NCBI GenBank assembly: GCA_028096805.1
Contig: JAOHDU010000008.1
Location: forward strand, 1 to 39,930
From: Pontimonas sp.
GTDB lineage: Bacteria; Actinomycetota; Actinomycetes; Actinomycetales; Microbacteriaceae
Length of the DNA: 39,930 nt
Direction: 5' to 3'
The first letter of the stretch is position 1, and the number at the start of each line of letters is the position of its first letter. The notes beneath the pieces were generated by a model. It worked only from the letters and a program-made list of their open reading frames with translations. It was not told where the DNA came from and did no database searches. A program made the position numbers and the translations under genes. Positions 7,190 to 17,992 of the stretch are shown in pieces.

Positions 7190-8251
7190 GTGACTCTTCA
7201 TAATGTGAGCTGGCGCGGCTTCGCCAGCGACAATTACTCCGGTGTTCTCCCCGAAGTGATGGCGGCGATCGAGGGAGCAAACCGCGGACATCAGGTCGCC
7301 TACGGCGGTGACGACTACACGGCCGCTCTCGGGGTGAAAATTGCAGAAATTTTCGGCCCCAAGGCGCAAGTTTTCCCTCTCTTCAACGGCACGGGAGCCA
7401 ATGTTGTCGCCCTCACGTCGATGATGCCGAGGTGGGGAGCGGTCATCTGCTCGACCTCAGCACACATCCACACCGATGAGGGTGGCGCGCCAGAGCGCGT
7501 TAGCGGACTCAAGCTGTACCCGGTTGCGCCGGTGGGAGGAAAACTCACCCCTGAGATTGTTGCCACCCAGGCCTATGGGTTCGGTGATGAACACCGGGCG
7601 CAACCGCTGGTCGTGTCGATTACGCAGAGCACCGAAGTCGGGACGGTATATCGGCCGGATGAAGTGTCGGCGCTTGCCGATTTCGCCCACAGCAAGGGCA
7701 TGCTCCTTCATATGGATGGGGCGCGCCTTTTCAATGCCGCGGCAAGCCTCGGGGTGCCGTTTGCTGACTTCACCACGAAGGCGGGCGTAGACGTTCTGAG
7801 CCTGGGGGCCACGAAAAACGGTGCCCTCGGCGCGGAAGCCATTGTTGTTCTCAACCCCGACGCGGTCGAAGGGATTCCCTACCTCCGCAAGATGAGCATG
7901 CAATTGCCCAGCAAAATGCGTTTTGTGAGCGCCCAAATCCTCACCCTGCTCGAGGACTCACTGGGTATCACCACGGCAGCACAGTCAAATCGAATGGCCC
8001 AACTGCTGCGCTCTCAGCTTCAGGAGCGCATCGACCAAGGCCGCATCACGGGACTTGAGTTCAGCTATCCGACCGAATCAAACGGTGTTTTCGCCCTCAT
8101 CGACCTCGCGGTGGCCGAACGGCTACGACAAAAAGTTCGTTTTTACGACTGGGATCAGTCCCGAGGCGAAGTGCGGTGGATGTGTTCCTTCGACACGACC
8201 GCCGAGGACATCGCGGGGTTTGTGGACCTTATTGAAGCGGAGCTTCAGTAA
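7190..8251 (+). CDS. ltaE: Low-specificity L-threonine aldolase
   Basis: A PLP-dependent fold-type I aldolase that splits threonine or allo-threonine into glycine and acetaldehyde. Key segments are SDNYSGVLPEVM at the N-terminus, FNGTGANVVAL, HMDGARLFNA (the aspartate that pairs with the PLP ring nitrogen, about D176) and LSLGATKNGALG with the PLP lysine at about K209. About 353 residues, as usual for the family. The GTG at 7190 is chosen because GGGAGGA stands seven bases before it; the in-frame GTG at 7184 would be too close. The 3' end overlaps the convergent nitroreductase gene by 7 bp. Confidence 0.92.
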   Translation: MTLHNVSWRGFASDNYSGVLPEVMAAIEGANRGHQVAYGGDDYTAALGVKIAEIFGPKAQVFPLFNGTGANVVALTSMMPRWGAVICSTSAHIHTDEGGAPERVSGLKLYPVAPVGGKLTPEIVATQAYGFGDEHRAQPLVVSITQSTEVGTVYRPDEVSALADFAHSKGMLLHMDGARLFNAAASLGVPFADFTTKAGVDVLSLGATKNGALGAEAIVVLNPDAVEGIPYLRKMSMQLPSKMRFVSAQILTLLEDSLGITTAAQSNRMAQLLRSQLQERIDQGRITGLEFSYPTESNGVFALIDLAVAERLRQKVRFYDWDQSRGEVRWMCSFDTTAEDIAGFVDLIEAELQ

Positions 8252-8823
8252 CGAACACCGTGGGTGACCACATCGGAGAGCGGCTTGCGCATTCGCGGGA
8301 GAGCTTCGCGCTCGCGCAACTTATCCGGGAGGTCCGCGGGGTCGCCGATAACGCCGACTGTCATAACCGAAATCACGGCGTGAGACTGATCCAGCTCCAG
8401 TGACGCACCGAGCTGGTCGGCATCAAAGCCGCCCATCTGGTGAACGACGAGGCCCTCGACAGTGGCTTGGACGCTGAAATGCGCGACAGACTGGCCGAGG
8501 TCGTAGACGGCGTGACCTTGACTTTTCCCCTCCGCGGTTGTCAGCTGCGCAATGTTGGCCACCAGTGCACTCGCGTGCTGTGCCCAGACGGCGTTTCCCT
8601 CGGCGAGCGACTCGAGGATGGCGGCAAACGTGTCATCGCCTCGAAGCCCGAGTGCGAAGCTCCACGGCTGACTATTCCCCGACGAAGCAGACCACCGCGC
8701 TGCCTCAAAACACGGCCCCATCTCGTCTTTGGTGAGGACATGGGTGTGTGAATAGGCCCGCGGACTCCATCGATCCGCAAGCGGCGGGTGGATGTCAAAC
8801 GAGTGCTCAGGGGCGTGGGTCAT
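8245..8823 (-). CDS. Nitroreductase-family protein
   Basis: A 192-residue FMN-dependent oxidoreductase-like protein. The N-terminal RWSPRAY and the following ARWSASSGNSQPW are the family's flavin-binding stretches, and the C-terminal half contains VGVIGDPADLP close to the usual VGxPxxLPxxL. Members reduce nitro groups, quinones or flavins using NAD(P)H. The physiological substrate is unknown. A GGAAAGG lies 13 bases before the ATG. The gene has its own unit between ltaE and the clpB end. Confidence 0.85.
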   Translation of the reverse strand: MTHAPEHSFDIHPPLADRWSPRAYSHTHVLTKDEMGPCFEAARWSASSGNSQPWSFALGLRGDDTFAAILESLAEGNAVWAQHASALVANIAQLTTAEGKSQGHAVYDLGQSVAHFSVQATVEGLVVHQMGGFDADQLGASLELDQSHAVISVMTVGVIGDPADLPDKLREREALPRMRKPLSDVVTHGVRY

Positions 8824-8859
8824 CTGCGGTCAAGCCTTTCCAGTTGGTACCCGAGTCTT

Positions 8860-11007
8860 TCAGTCGATGCTGAACGGAGCGACAGACAGGCCCGACTTGT
8901 CCTCGAGCAGGTCCACACGCACGGTGTCACCGTCTTGGATTTCTCCCGCCAAAATGGCCTGGGCAAGCCGGTCATCGATTTCCCGTTGCATCAATCGTCG
9001 CAGTGGGCGCGCCCCGTAGATCGGGTCGTAGCCATTCTCCGCAAGCCACAATCGGGCTGCGGGAGTGACCGCAAGCTCCAGTCGGCGTTCCGACAGGCGC
9101 TTCTGCAAACGATCCACGGTTATTTCGACGATTTGGCCGAGGTCTTCGCTAGTGAGAGTGGAGAAAACGACGATGTCATCCAGCCGGTTCACAAATTCCG
9201 GCTTGAAGGCCTGGCGCACCTCAGCGTTCACCGCTTCCACTTTGGCGGACCACTCCAGGGATTCATCAGTCAGGTATCCCGAGCCTAGATTAGAGGTCAA
9301 GACCAAAATGGTGTTCCGGAAATCAACGGTCCTACCCTGGCCATCGGTCAGTCGACCATCGTCCAAGACCTGGAGCAGAAGGTCAAAGACTTCAGGGTGT
9401 GCTTTCTCCACCTCATCCAGCAGGATCACCGAATAGGGGCGACGCCGAACAGCTTCAGTCAGCTGGCCACCCTGTTCGTAGCCGACGTAACCAGGAGGAG
9501 CCCCAATCAGTCGTGACACCGAAAACTTCTCGCCGTACTCGCTCATATCGATGCGCACGAGCGCTTTTTCGTCATCAAACAGGTAGTCAGCCAGCGCTTT
9601 CGCAAGCTCTGTCTTACCCACACCCGTGGGTCCGAGGAAGAGGAACGAGCCGGTCGGCCGGCTCGGGTCACTCAGACCCGCACGTGTGCGGCGAACAGCA
9701 TCGCTGACGGCCGTGACAGCATCCTTTTGCCCGACCAGTCGTTTGGCCAACTCTGCTTCGAGGTGGAGCAGACGTTCAGTCTCCCCCTGAGTGAGCTTGT
9801 CGACGGGGATTCCTGTCCAGGCAGCCACTACAGCAGCGATGTCCTCATCGGTCACCTGGTCATTGACCATCCGGTCGTCGCTCTTTTCTTGCGACTCGGC
9901 AGCTGCGATAGCTTCTTCAATTCCCGGAATCACTTCGTAGTTCAGCTTCGAGGCCTCTTGGTACTGCCCTTCTCGCATCGCGCGATCCAAGTCGATCCGG
10001 GCCTCGCTGAGTTTGGTCTTCAGTTCTCCCACATCCTGGAGGGAGGCTTTCTCTTTCGCCCACCGCTCCTGCAGTGCGCCCAATTGCGCTTCTTTCGCAC
10101 CCAGGTCTTCACGCAACTTGCTGAGGCGCTCTTTTGACGCGTCGTCTTTTTCTTTTTTCAGCGCCAACTCCTCAATTTTGAGGCGGTCCACACTTCTGCG
10201 GAGCTCATCGATCTCGACGGGCGATGACTCAATTTCCATCTTCAGCCGACTGGCTGCTTCGTCGATCAGGTCGATGGCTTTGTCGGGCAACTGACGAGAG
10301 GTGATGTAGCGGTTGGAGAGGGTTGCGGCGGCCACGAGAGCGCTATCGGCGACCACCACTTTGTGGTGGGCTTCATAGCGCTCTTTCAACCCGCGAAGGA
10401 TTGCGACCGTGTCCTCAACACTGGGTTCACCGACAAAGACCTGCTGGAACCGGCGCTCCAAAGCTGCGTCCTTCTCGATGTATTCGCGGTATTCATTGAG
10501 CGTGGTGGCGCCAATCAGGCGCAGTTCGCCGCGGGCCAGCATCGGTTTCAACATATTGGCGGCTGCGACAGATCCTTCGCCGCCACCAGCACCCATCAAC
10601 GTGTGGAGTTCGTCAACAAACGTGATGATTTCGCCTTCAGCATCGTTGATTTCCTTCAAGACTGCTTTGAGGCGCTCTTCAAACTCACCCCGATACTTCG
10701 CGCCAGCAACCAAAGCCGCCATGTCCAGGGAAATCAATTGCTTCCCCTTGAGAGAGTCGGCGACGTCACCAGCAACAATTCGCTGGGCAAGTCCCTCAAC
10801 CACAGCGGTCTTCCCCACACCGGGTTCACCGATCAGCACCGGGTTGTTTTTGGTGCGGCGGGTGAGTACCTGAGAGACCCGTCGGATCTCCGAATCGCGA
10901 CCGATCACCGGATCAAGTTTCCCTTCCCGAGCGATGTCGGTCAGGTTCATTCCATATTGCTCTAGAGAACTCTTCTGCTCTTCTTGCTGGGGGTTACCGT
11001 TAGGCAT
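8860..11007 (-). CDS. clpB: ClpB-type disaggregase lacking the N-terminal domain
   Basis: A double-AAA+ chaperone of about 715 residues that works with DnaK to pull apart aggregates. Walker A motifs GEPGVGKT (about 60-67) and GPTGVGKT (about 459-466) and Walker B FVDELHT and LLDEVEK are intact. The coiled-coil middle domain typical of ClpB lies at about 270-390, and the pore loop [11 protein letters not shown] is present. The usual N-terminal substrate domain of about 150 residues is missing: the protein begins just before the first AAA+ module. ATG at 11007 is preferred because AAAGGA lies upstream; an earlier GTG-type start would run into hspR. It is the last gene of the dnaK operon, 11 bp after hspR. 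Confidence 0.93.
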   Translation of the reverse strand: MPNGNPQQEEQKSSLEQYGMNLTDIAREGKLDPVIGRDSEIRRVSQVLTRRTKNNPVLIGEPGVGKTAVVEGLAQRIVAGDVADSLKGKQLISLDMAALVAGAKYRGEFEERLKAVLKEINDAEGEIITFVDELHTLMGAGGGEGSVAAANMLKPMLARGELRLIGATTLNEYREYIEKDAALERRFQQVFVGEPSVEDTVAILRGLKERYEAHHKVVVADSALVAAATLSNRYITSRQLPDKAIDLIDEAASRLKMEIESSPVEIDELRRSVDRLKIEELALKKEKDDASKERLSKLREDLGAKEAQLGALQERWAKEKASLQDVGELKTKLSEARIDLDRAMREGQYQEASKLNYEVIPGIEEAIAAAESQEKSDDRMVNDQVTDEDIAAVVAAWTGIPVDKLTQGETERLLHLEAELAKRLVGQKDAVTAVSDAVRRTRAGLSDPSRPTGSFLFLGPTGVGKTELAKALADYLFDDEKALVRIDMSEYGEKFSVSRLIGAPPGYVGYEQGGQLTEAVRRRPYSVILLDEVEKAHPEVFDLLLQVLDDGRLTDGQGRTVDFRNTILVLTSNLGSGYLTDESLEWSAKVEAVNAEVRQAFKPEFVNRLDDIVVFSTLTSEDLGQIVEITVDRLQKRLSERRLELAVTPAARLWLAENGYDPIYGARPLRRLMQREIDDRLAQAILAGEIQDGDTVRVDLLEDKSGLSVAPFSID

Positions 11008-11018
11008 TGCTGAGTCCT

Positions 11019-11462
11019 TTACGCATCGTGTTGGCGGGAGGGTGGAAGTATGCCTCGAAGGGGGTTCCACAGCACCACTTGATTGGATTTTTTGGCGCGC
11101 TCTCCGGCACGCAACGGGATAACGTCGCCTTCAGCGCCAGCCGCAAACACGCGGCGTCCAGAGCGAACAAGAATTTCATCGGCCAGAGTGGATTCGAGAT
11201 CGCGCACCCTTTTGGTCAGGCTATCGACCTGCTCCTCCAACTCCACAATTCTTTTGATGCCCTCGAGGTTGAGCCCCTCCGAGCTCAAGCGCTGAACTTC
11301 CCGAAGCTTCACCACGTCCTTCATGGAGTAGCGTCTGGTGCGCCCGGCCGTGCGCGTGGGAGAAACGAGCCCGAGTCTGTCGTACTGGCGCAAGGTTTGC
11401 GGGTGCATGCCGGCAAGCTCAGCCGCAGCTGTGATGGAAAAGAGCGGGGTTAGCTCATCCAT
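11019..11462 (-). CDS. hspR: HspR, MerR-family heat-shock repressor
   Basis: A 147-residue MerR-type regulator. The N-terminal winged helix reads [23 protein letters not shown] and [17 protein letters not shown], the pattern of HspR, followed by a dimerising coiled coil (about 70-95). HspR binds HAIR sequences (CTTGAGT-N7-ACTCAAG) with DnaK as co-repressor and releases when DnaK is busy with unfolded proteins. The gene sits in the operon it should repress, between dnaJ (7 bp gap) and clpB. Matching operators are seen before dnaK. Confidence 0.92.
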   Translation of the reverse strand: MDELTPLFSITAAAELAGMHPQTLRQYDRLGLVSPTRTAGRTRRYSMKDVVKLREVQRLSSEGLNLEGIKRIVELEEQVDSLTKRVRDLESTLADEILVRSGRRVFAAGAEGDVIPLRAGERAKKSNQVVLWNPLRGILPPSRQHDA

Positions 11463-11469
11463 GACTCAC

Positions 11470-12426
11470 CTACCCTTTCGCTCGCTTAACCAGATCCTCA
11501 CGGGGGTTCTCATTAGGCAGTGCCGCCATCAGTTTCTCGAGGTGACCTTTTGCCGCACCCGACAGGTGGGAGGGGACCGCAACCTGCAGTTCAACAAGCA
11601 GGTCACCCAGTGCTGCTCCGGCCCGCACGCCTTTACCCTTTACGCGCAGCACCTTCCCGCTCGGGGTACCCGCGGGGATTTTGACTTTGACGATCTCGCC
11701 ATCAATCGTGGGGACTTCCACCGTTGCGCCCAGGGTGGCCTCGCCAAAGGTGATTGGAACGTCGATGCGCAGGTGATCACCATCTCGCGAATAAATCTGG
11801 TGCTTGGGCACTCCGACGGTAATGATCACATCACCGGCTTTTCCACCATCAGGGCTGGGGTGGCCTTTGCCTCGTAGTCGCACCTTTTGTCCGTCTTTGA
11901 CTCCGGCGGGAACGCGAGCAGTGATTTTCTTGCCGCCGGGCCCTTCGAGAGTGACGTCAGTGCCTGCAATAGCCGTCTTCAAATCGATGGTCACGCGCGA
12001 GACAACGTCGCGGCCTTTGGTGGGCTCGCGGTAACCATTGAAGCCACCACCCCCGCCACCGAAGAGACCAGAGAAAAGGTCGCCGTAATCTCCCGAGGGA
12101 GCGCTGCGCGGCATGCCGCCGCCAAACATGCCGCCAAAGACGTCCTCAAAACCGCCCTGCGAACCTCCCGCGCTAAACCTGGGCCCGCCCGATTGCATCG
12201 TGCGAATTTGGTCATACTCTGCGCGTTCATTCTTGTCAGAGAGCACCGAATAAGCCTCCGACACCTCTTTGAAGCGTGCCTCGGCCTGAGGGTCATCCCG
12301 GTTTACGTCCGGGTGATACTTTCTCGACAGGGAGCGATAAGACTTCTTGATTTCTGCATCAGAAGCACTCTTGGATACGCCAAGAATCTTGTAAAAGTCC
12401 TTTTCTAACCAATCCTGGCTAGCCAT
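11470..12426 (-). CDS. dnaJ: DnaJ co-chaperone without zinc-finger domain
   Basis: A 318-residue J-protein. The J domain with HPD (RKYHPDVNRDD) occupies about residues 10-75, followed by a Gly/Phe-rich linker with GGMFGGG and GGGGGGFNGY, then two beta-barrel substrate domains (about 145-300). There are no cysteines, so the CxxCxGxG zinc-finger modules of classical DnaJ are absent and this is a class B (CbpA-like) protein. It stimulates DnaK ATPase. AAAGGAGG precedes the ATG. It is 18 bp downstream of grpE. Confidence 0.93.
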   Translation of the reverse strand: MASQDWLEKDFYKILGVSKSASDAEIKKSYRSLSRKYHPDVNRDDPQAEARFKEVSEAYSVLSDKNERAEYDQIRTMQSGGPRFSAGGSQGGFEDVFGGMFGGGMPRSAPSGDYGDLFSGLFGGGGGGFNGYREPTKGRDVVSRVTIDLKTAIAGTDVTLEGPGGKKITARVPAGVKDGQKVRLRGKGHPSPDGGKAGDVIITVGVPKHQIYSRDGDHLRIDVPITFGEATLGATVEVPTIDGEIVKVKIPAGTPSGKVLRVKGKGVRAGAALGDLLVELQVAVPSHLSGAAKGHLEKLMAALPNENPREDLVKRAKG

Positions 12427-12444
12427 CGCACACCTCCTTTAGGT

Positions 12445-13038
12445 CTACTCGTCAGCCGGTACTTTGACGGCCACTTTGGCGGGACGCACCAGCTTGTCGC
12501 CCAGGATGTAACCACCCTCGATGACGTCCGCGACCGTCTCGCCCTCAGCTCCCGCTTCGGGAAGCCGGACCATCGCCTCGTGCTTGGCGGGATCAAAAAC
12601 TTCGCCCACCTCACCTACAGCCGTGAGGCCGTAGCGCTCAAAACTGGCACGCAGTTTTTGTGCCACAAGTTCCAGGGGTCCACCGGCTAAATCCCCGTGG
12701 GCATCCGCGCGATCCAAGTCATCCATCACGGGCAACAGGGCACGAATCACTTCGGCAATAACAGCCTCGCGATTCGCCTGACGGTCCCGCTCCACCCGCA
12801 TGCGGAAGTTTTGGAGCTCGGCCTCAGCGCGCGCAGCACGATCACGGTATTCCGCCACCAAGTCACGCTCTGCTTCGGCAAGAAGCTCGATGTCTTCCTC
12901 GGTGATGTCGTCCCCTGAGGCAGCTTCTGCTGCCTCAGGTCGGACATCGCCTGTCTCAGGATCTACCCGTCGTTTATCGGTGAAGAGGGGTTGCTCTTGT
13001 TCCTCTTCTTCGCGCTCGGGTTTGTCTGACTTTGGCAT
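12445..13038 (-). CDS. grpE: GrpE nucleotide exchange factor
   Basis: A 197-residue GrpE. A disordered acidic N-terminus (EREEEEQEQ, then SGDDITEEDIELLAEAERD) leads into a long coiled coil with AELQNFRMRVERDR (about 75-88), then the beta domain with EVFDPAKHEAMVRLPEAG and the closing GYILGDKLVRPAKVAV. It releases ADP from DnaK and may act as a thermosensor. It begins 5 bp after the dnaK stop, so translation is probably coupled. Confidence 0.95.
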   Translation of the reverse strand: MPKSDKPEREEEEQEQPLFTDKRRVDPETGDVRPEAAEAASGDDITEEDIELLAEAERDLVAEYRDRAARAEAELQNFRMRVERDRQANREAVIAEVIRALLPVMDDLDRADAHGDLAGGPLELVAQKLRASFERYGLTAVGEVGEVFDPAKHEAMVRLPEAGAEGETVADVIEGGYILGDKLVRPAKVAVKVPADE

Positions 13039-13043
13039 CGTGT

Positions 13044-14912
<1,869 letters not shown>

Positions 14913-14934
14913 TTACGTCATGTAGTGGCCCATA

Positions 14935-14955
14935 TATGAGCCGAGATGACTCAAG
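14935..14955. promoter_or_regulatory. HAIR-like HspR operator 1
   Basis: On the plus strand tATGAGc, seven bases, ACTCAAG. The right half-site matches the HAIR consensus 7 of 7, the left 4 of 7, with the exact seven-base spacer. Confidence 0.65.
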
Positions 14956-14962
14956 TTTGCAA

Positions 14963-14983
14963 CATGAGTCGACCCTTGTCAAG
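14963..14983. promoter_or_regulatory. HAIR-like HspR operator 2
   Basis: CATGAGT, seven bases, tgTCAAG; 6 of 7 and 5 of 7 matches to the consensus halves. It overlaps a minus-strand TTGACA (14977-14982) that could be a -35 of dnaK. Confidence 0.6.
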
Positions 14984-14997
14984 TATTTCTTTCAAAA

Positions 14998-15018
14998 TGT
15001 GAGTCGCTAGCGCTCATA
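14998..15018. promoter_or_regulatory. HAIR-like HspR operator 3
   Basis: tgTGAGT, seven bases (CGCTAGC, itself near-palindromic), gCTCAta; 5 of 7 and 4 of 7 matches. It is the weakest of the three but keeps the exact spacing. Confidence 0.45.
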
Positions 15019-15074
15019 TATTGACAATTCACCGCGACGAAAGGCCGTGTTTAGGCACGGCGCGGTCCTCCCGC

Positions 15075-15080
15075 TACGGT
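15075..15080 (+). promoter_or_regulatory. -10 box, leaderless promoter of the MFS transporter
   Basis: TACGGT, then six bases (TATTAC), then ATG 15087. A TTGACA at 15021-15026 lies too far upstream to be its -35. Confidence 0.5.
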
Positions 15081-15086
15081 TATTAC

Positions 15087-16484
15087 ATGGCCAACGACGG
15101 TTCACACACTCCCCACCCTGCCCCTCTTGCCGACACGGACGCGCTTCCGATTGTTGGGCTCACCCTCAACCAGGACGCGGTCATCCCGAAACGCCGGGTC
15201 TGGTCGTGGGCGCTGTGGGACTGGGCAACCCAGCCTTTTGCGAGCGTCATCACAACGTTTGTCTTCACCGTGTACGTCACCAGCTCGCTCTTCCTGCCCG
15301 AAGATATCCGGGCGTTGGGTGAAGACAGTGACGCCTATCAACGCGGTCTCGCCGAGCTCTCCAGCGATTTGGGTTTTGCCATCGCCCTAGCGGGCGTCGT
15401 CGTGGCTCTGCTGGCCCCGGTCCTGGGACAACGCTCCGATCGTGCAGGTCGCCGCAAACTATGGTTGGGCACCAATACGGGGCTCGTTGTTCTCGCCCAG
15501 GCCAGCATGTTCTTTGTCGAGGCGACGCCGTCGTTCTTCTGGCTGGGAATCACTCTCGTCGCTGCCGGGAATGTCTTCGCTGAGATTGCGAACGTGAACT
15601 ACAACGCCATGCTGGTGCAGGTTGCAAAACCCTCCACCGTCGGACGCGTCAGCGGGCTGGGTTGGGGATTCGGATACCTCGGCGGAATCGTTGCGCTGCT
15701 GGTCTCGTATTTCGGATTCATCGAAGGCGATGTTCTCGGGCTGGGTAGCGAAAACGGTATCGACATTCGTGCCATCGCCCTGTTCTGCGGGGTGTGGACG
15801 CTCATCTTCTCCCTACCGATCCTGTTCTTTGTTCCCGAGATTCCCGGCAAACCGCAGGGTGCCAAAGTGAACTTCCTCGCCAGTTACGGGGTGCTTCTGC
15901 GAGACGTCGTCGGGTTGTTTCGCACCTCGCGCACCACGTTCTGGTTCCTGGCCGCCAGCGCGATTTTTCGTGACGGCCTTGCCGGTGTCTTCACCTTTGG
16001 TGGGGTGCTCGCAGCCGTCACCTACGGTTTTAGCGCCAGCGAAGTGCTGATCTTTGGAATTGCCGCCAACCTGGGGGCGGGTCTCAGCACCATGCTGTCG
16101 GGACGCCTTGACGATGTCTTTGGTGCCCGCGCGATCATCCTTTTCTCCCTCGGCGGTCTTCTCGTGGCCGGGATGTCCCTGTTCTTTTTCCGTGACAGCG
16201 GTGCGACGGCGTTCTGGATTGCTGGGATGACGCTCTCGCTCTTTGTGGGCCCCGCCCAGGCCGCCTCACGGTCGTTCCTCGCACGCGTAACGCCTACAGG
16301 CCAAGAGGGTCAAGTGTTTGGTCTCTACGCGACAACGGGTCGCGCGGTGAGCTTCCTGACCCCTGCGCTGTGGGCGCTGTTTATCTCGATCGGGGGAGCT
16401 CAGTACTGGGGCATCCTCGGCATCATGACGGTGTTGGCGCTTGGACTCATCTTGATGATTTTCGTCAAGATGCCGCGCGCGTAG
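15087..16484 (+). CDS. UMF1/Atg22-like MFS transporter
   Basis: About 465 residues with roughly twelve transmembrane helices. The segment WSWALWDWATQPFASVITTFVFTVY near residue 30 resembles the start of the UMF1 family (vacuolar amino-acid effluxer Atg22-like), and RSDRAGRRKLWLG is the MFS loop between helices 2 and 3. Substrate unknown; in fungi relatives export amino acids. ATG 15087 is chosen over an upstream TTG at 15021 because of the leaderless promoter spacing. It is divergent from dnaK and ends 3 bp from the convergent carotenoid operon. Confidence 0.85.
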   Translation: MANDGSHTPHPAPLADTDALPIVGLTLNQDAVIPKRRVWSWALWDWATQPFASVITTFVFTVYVTSSLFLPEDIRALGEDSDAYQRGLAELSSDLGFAIALAGVVVALLAPVLGQRSDRAGRRKLWLGTNTGLVVLAQASMFFVEATPSFFWLGITLVAAGNVFAEIANVNYNAMLVQVAKPSTVGRVSGLGWGFGYLGGIVALLVSYFGFIEGDVLGLGSENGIDIRAIALFCGVWTLIFSLPILFFVPEIPGKPQGAKVNFLASYGVLLRDVVGLFRTSRTTFWFLAASAIFRDGLAGVFTFGGVLAAVTYGFSASEVLIFGIAANLGAGLSTMLSGRLDDVFGARAIILFSLGGLLVAGMSLFFFRDSGATAFWIAGMTLSLFVGPAQAASRSFLARVTPTGQEGQVFGLYATTGRAVSFLTPALWALFISIGGAQYWGILGIMTVLALGLILMIFVKMPRA

Positions 16485-16487
16485 TCG

Positions 16488-17357
16488 CTACGCAGCCTGC
16501 TGGGCCCACCACTCAAACAGCACAAGAAACACCACCGCACCGGTGATGAAGTTGAGCAGCAGAAACCATCTCCAACCGCGGTTCGCTGATTCGGCTTTCT
16601 CATCGGTGACCCGCCACCAGGGCAGCACCGCCGCCATATAGAGCACCACGGTGGGTGCAATGAGAGGCAAGGGGGGTGGGGTACTCAGCATGACTAGCCC
16701 GGCTGCCGCATAAGCAACCAGGGCGAACCGAACCGCCCCGGCGGCTCCGATCGCTGTGGCGATCGAGGAAAGCCCTGCCTCCCGATCGGCGAGGACGTCT
16801 TGAACCGCGCCAAAGGCGTGAGACGCCATTCCCCAGAGGAAAAACGCGACAAGCAGCGTGAAGGCACTCCGGCTCGGCGAAGAGCCACCCACGGCCAGCC
16901 CAAACACCGCGGGCATCACAAAATGAGCGCTCGAGGTGAGGGAGTCAAGAAAGGGGATTTCCTTGAAGCGCAGCCCTTTGGCAGAGTAGGCAATCACAAA
17001 GAAGAGGCTGAGCGCCAGAATTCCGGTCGACGCTACCGTCCCCCACCACACAAGGACGCCAACGAAAGGGACGCTCAGCGCGACGCTCGCAATCAGCGTT
17101 GCGCGGTGCAGATCAGGCGGCAACAACGCTCCCTCAACACCCCCCTTGCGCGGATTGCGAAGATCCGATTCGTAGTCGAAGACATCGTTGATTCCGTACA
17201 TCAAAAAGTTGTAGGGAATCAAAAAGAACAAGAACCCGAAGGCTAAGACCGGATCAAACGATTCCGTCACCACGTAATACGCGAGCGCAAAGGGCACGGC
17301 GGTGTTCACCCAACTCAACGGGCGTGAGCTCAGAACCAGGGTACGCAGGGTCCGCAT
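16488..17357 (-). CDS. crtEb: Lycopene elongase, UbiA-type prenyltransferase
   Basis: A 289-residue membrane prenyltransferase of the UbiA superfamily. The first Asp-rich motif is INDVFDYESD (N57, D58, D61, D65) and the second is DVLADREAG (about 205-213), with about eight membrane helices. Position at the end of a crtB-crtI-cyclase operon indicates lycopene elongase: it adds two C5 units from DMAPP to make C50 carotenoids such as flavuxanthin. ATG 17357 overlaps the crtYf stop as TAATG, and that coupling decides the start over the longer in-frame option at 17393. Last gene of the operon. Confidence 0.88.
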   Translation of the reverse strand: MRTLRTLVLSSRPLSWVNTAVPFALAYYVVTESFDPVLAFGFLFFLIPYNFLMYGINDVFDYESDLRNPRKGGVEGALLPPDLHRATLIASVALSVPFVGVLVWWGTVASTGILALSLFFVIAYSAKGLRFKEIPFLDSLTSSAHFVMPAVFGLAVGGSSPSRSAFTLLVAFFLWGMASHAFGAVQDVLADREAGLSSIATAIGAAGAVRFALVAYAAAGLVMLSTPPPLPLIAPTVVLYMAAVLPWWRVTDEKAESANRGWRWFLLLNFITGAVVFLVLFEWWAQQAA

Positions 17358-17662
17358 TAACCCAGCTCCTGGGGTCTCTCGAACGCGTGCCATAGTGCGG
17401 GGATCATCAGCACAGCAGCCAGCGTGTACGCGAAATCTTCGATCGGCGCAACACCGATCCTCACACCGCTAATCAAAAGCTCGTCGTAGTCGACAAGCCC
17501 AAAGCCGATAATCGCGTTGTCAAAGACTGCGGTCAAAAGCATCATGACCGCCGCGGCAATCCACCAGGGCTTCGCGTGCACCCTCGACCCGCGCCGATGG
17601 GCAAACCAAAAAACCAGAAGCGCAATAACCAGAAACGGCAGATTGATAAGGGAATAGATCAT
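17357..17662 (-). CDS. crtYf: C50 carotenoid cyclase, small subunit 2
   Basis: A 101-residue, three-helix membrane protein of the heterodimeric lycopene-cyclase-domain family. APIEDFAYTLAA is the counterpart of the P-x-E-E/D-x-x-F motif. With the previous gene it should form one active cyclase that closes the rings of the elongated C50 carotenoid. ATG 17662 overlaps the crtYe stop as ATGA. Whether the rings are epsilon, beta or gamma cannot be told by eye. Confidence 0.85.
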   Translation of the reverse strand: MIYSLINLPFLVIALLVFWFAHRRGSRVHAKPWWIAAAVMMLLTAVFDNAIIGFGLVDYDELLISGVRIGVAPIEDFAYTLAAVLMIPALWHAFERPQELG

Positions 17663-17985
17663 CTCGCTGCCCTCCCAACCATGGCTTTTCGCGCCAACAA
17701 ATACGCAATGAGCGTGGAGTAGCTCAGCAGTGTGAGAAAGAACGCTTCCTCCAACGGCAGCTCTGGCCCCAACAACACCCCCGTCATCCACGGCCCCGTT
17801 CCGCGAAAAAAAACCCCGGTGACAATTCCGACCACATCCCACACGAGGAAGAACGCGACCGAGAGCGCCACAATGAGGATCGTGCGACCAGCTGCGCCGC
17901 CGAACAGGGCTAAGCGATGGCGAAAGTCCAGGAGGCCGGTGCCAAGTAGAGCCCCGACTAAAGCAGAAAGATAAACGAAGGACAT
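17659..17985 (-). CDS. crtYe: C50 carotenoid cyclase, small subunit 1
   Basis: A 108-residue protein with three hydrophobic helices and the conserved ELPLEEAFF motif of CrtYcd/CrtYe-type lycopene cyclase subunits. It pairs with the overlapping downstream gene. It starts 7 bp after the crtI stop. The naming follows the Corynebacterium glutamicum decaprenoxanthin cluster; ring type is not proven. Confidence 0.85.
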   Translation of the reverse strand: MSFVYLSALVGALLGTGLLDFRHRLALFGGAAGRTILIVALSVAFFLVWDVVGIVTGVFFRGTGPWMTGVLLGPELPLEEAFFLTLLSYSTLIAYLLARKAMVGRAAR

Positions 17986-17992
17986 CGCCCTT

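Noticed and set aside
15021-15026. TTGACA as the -35 of the MFS gene, or TTG 15021 as its start.
   Set aside because: It is about 49 bases from the TACGGT -10, too far, and the extra residues from TTG do not resemble the family.
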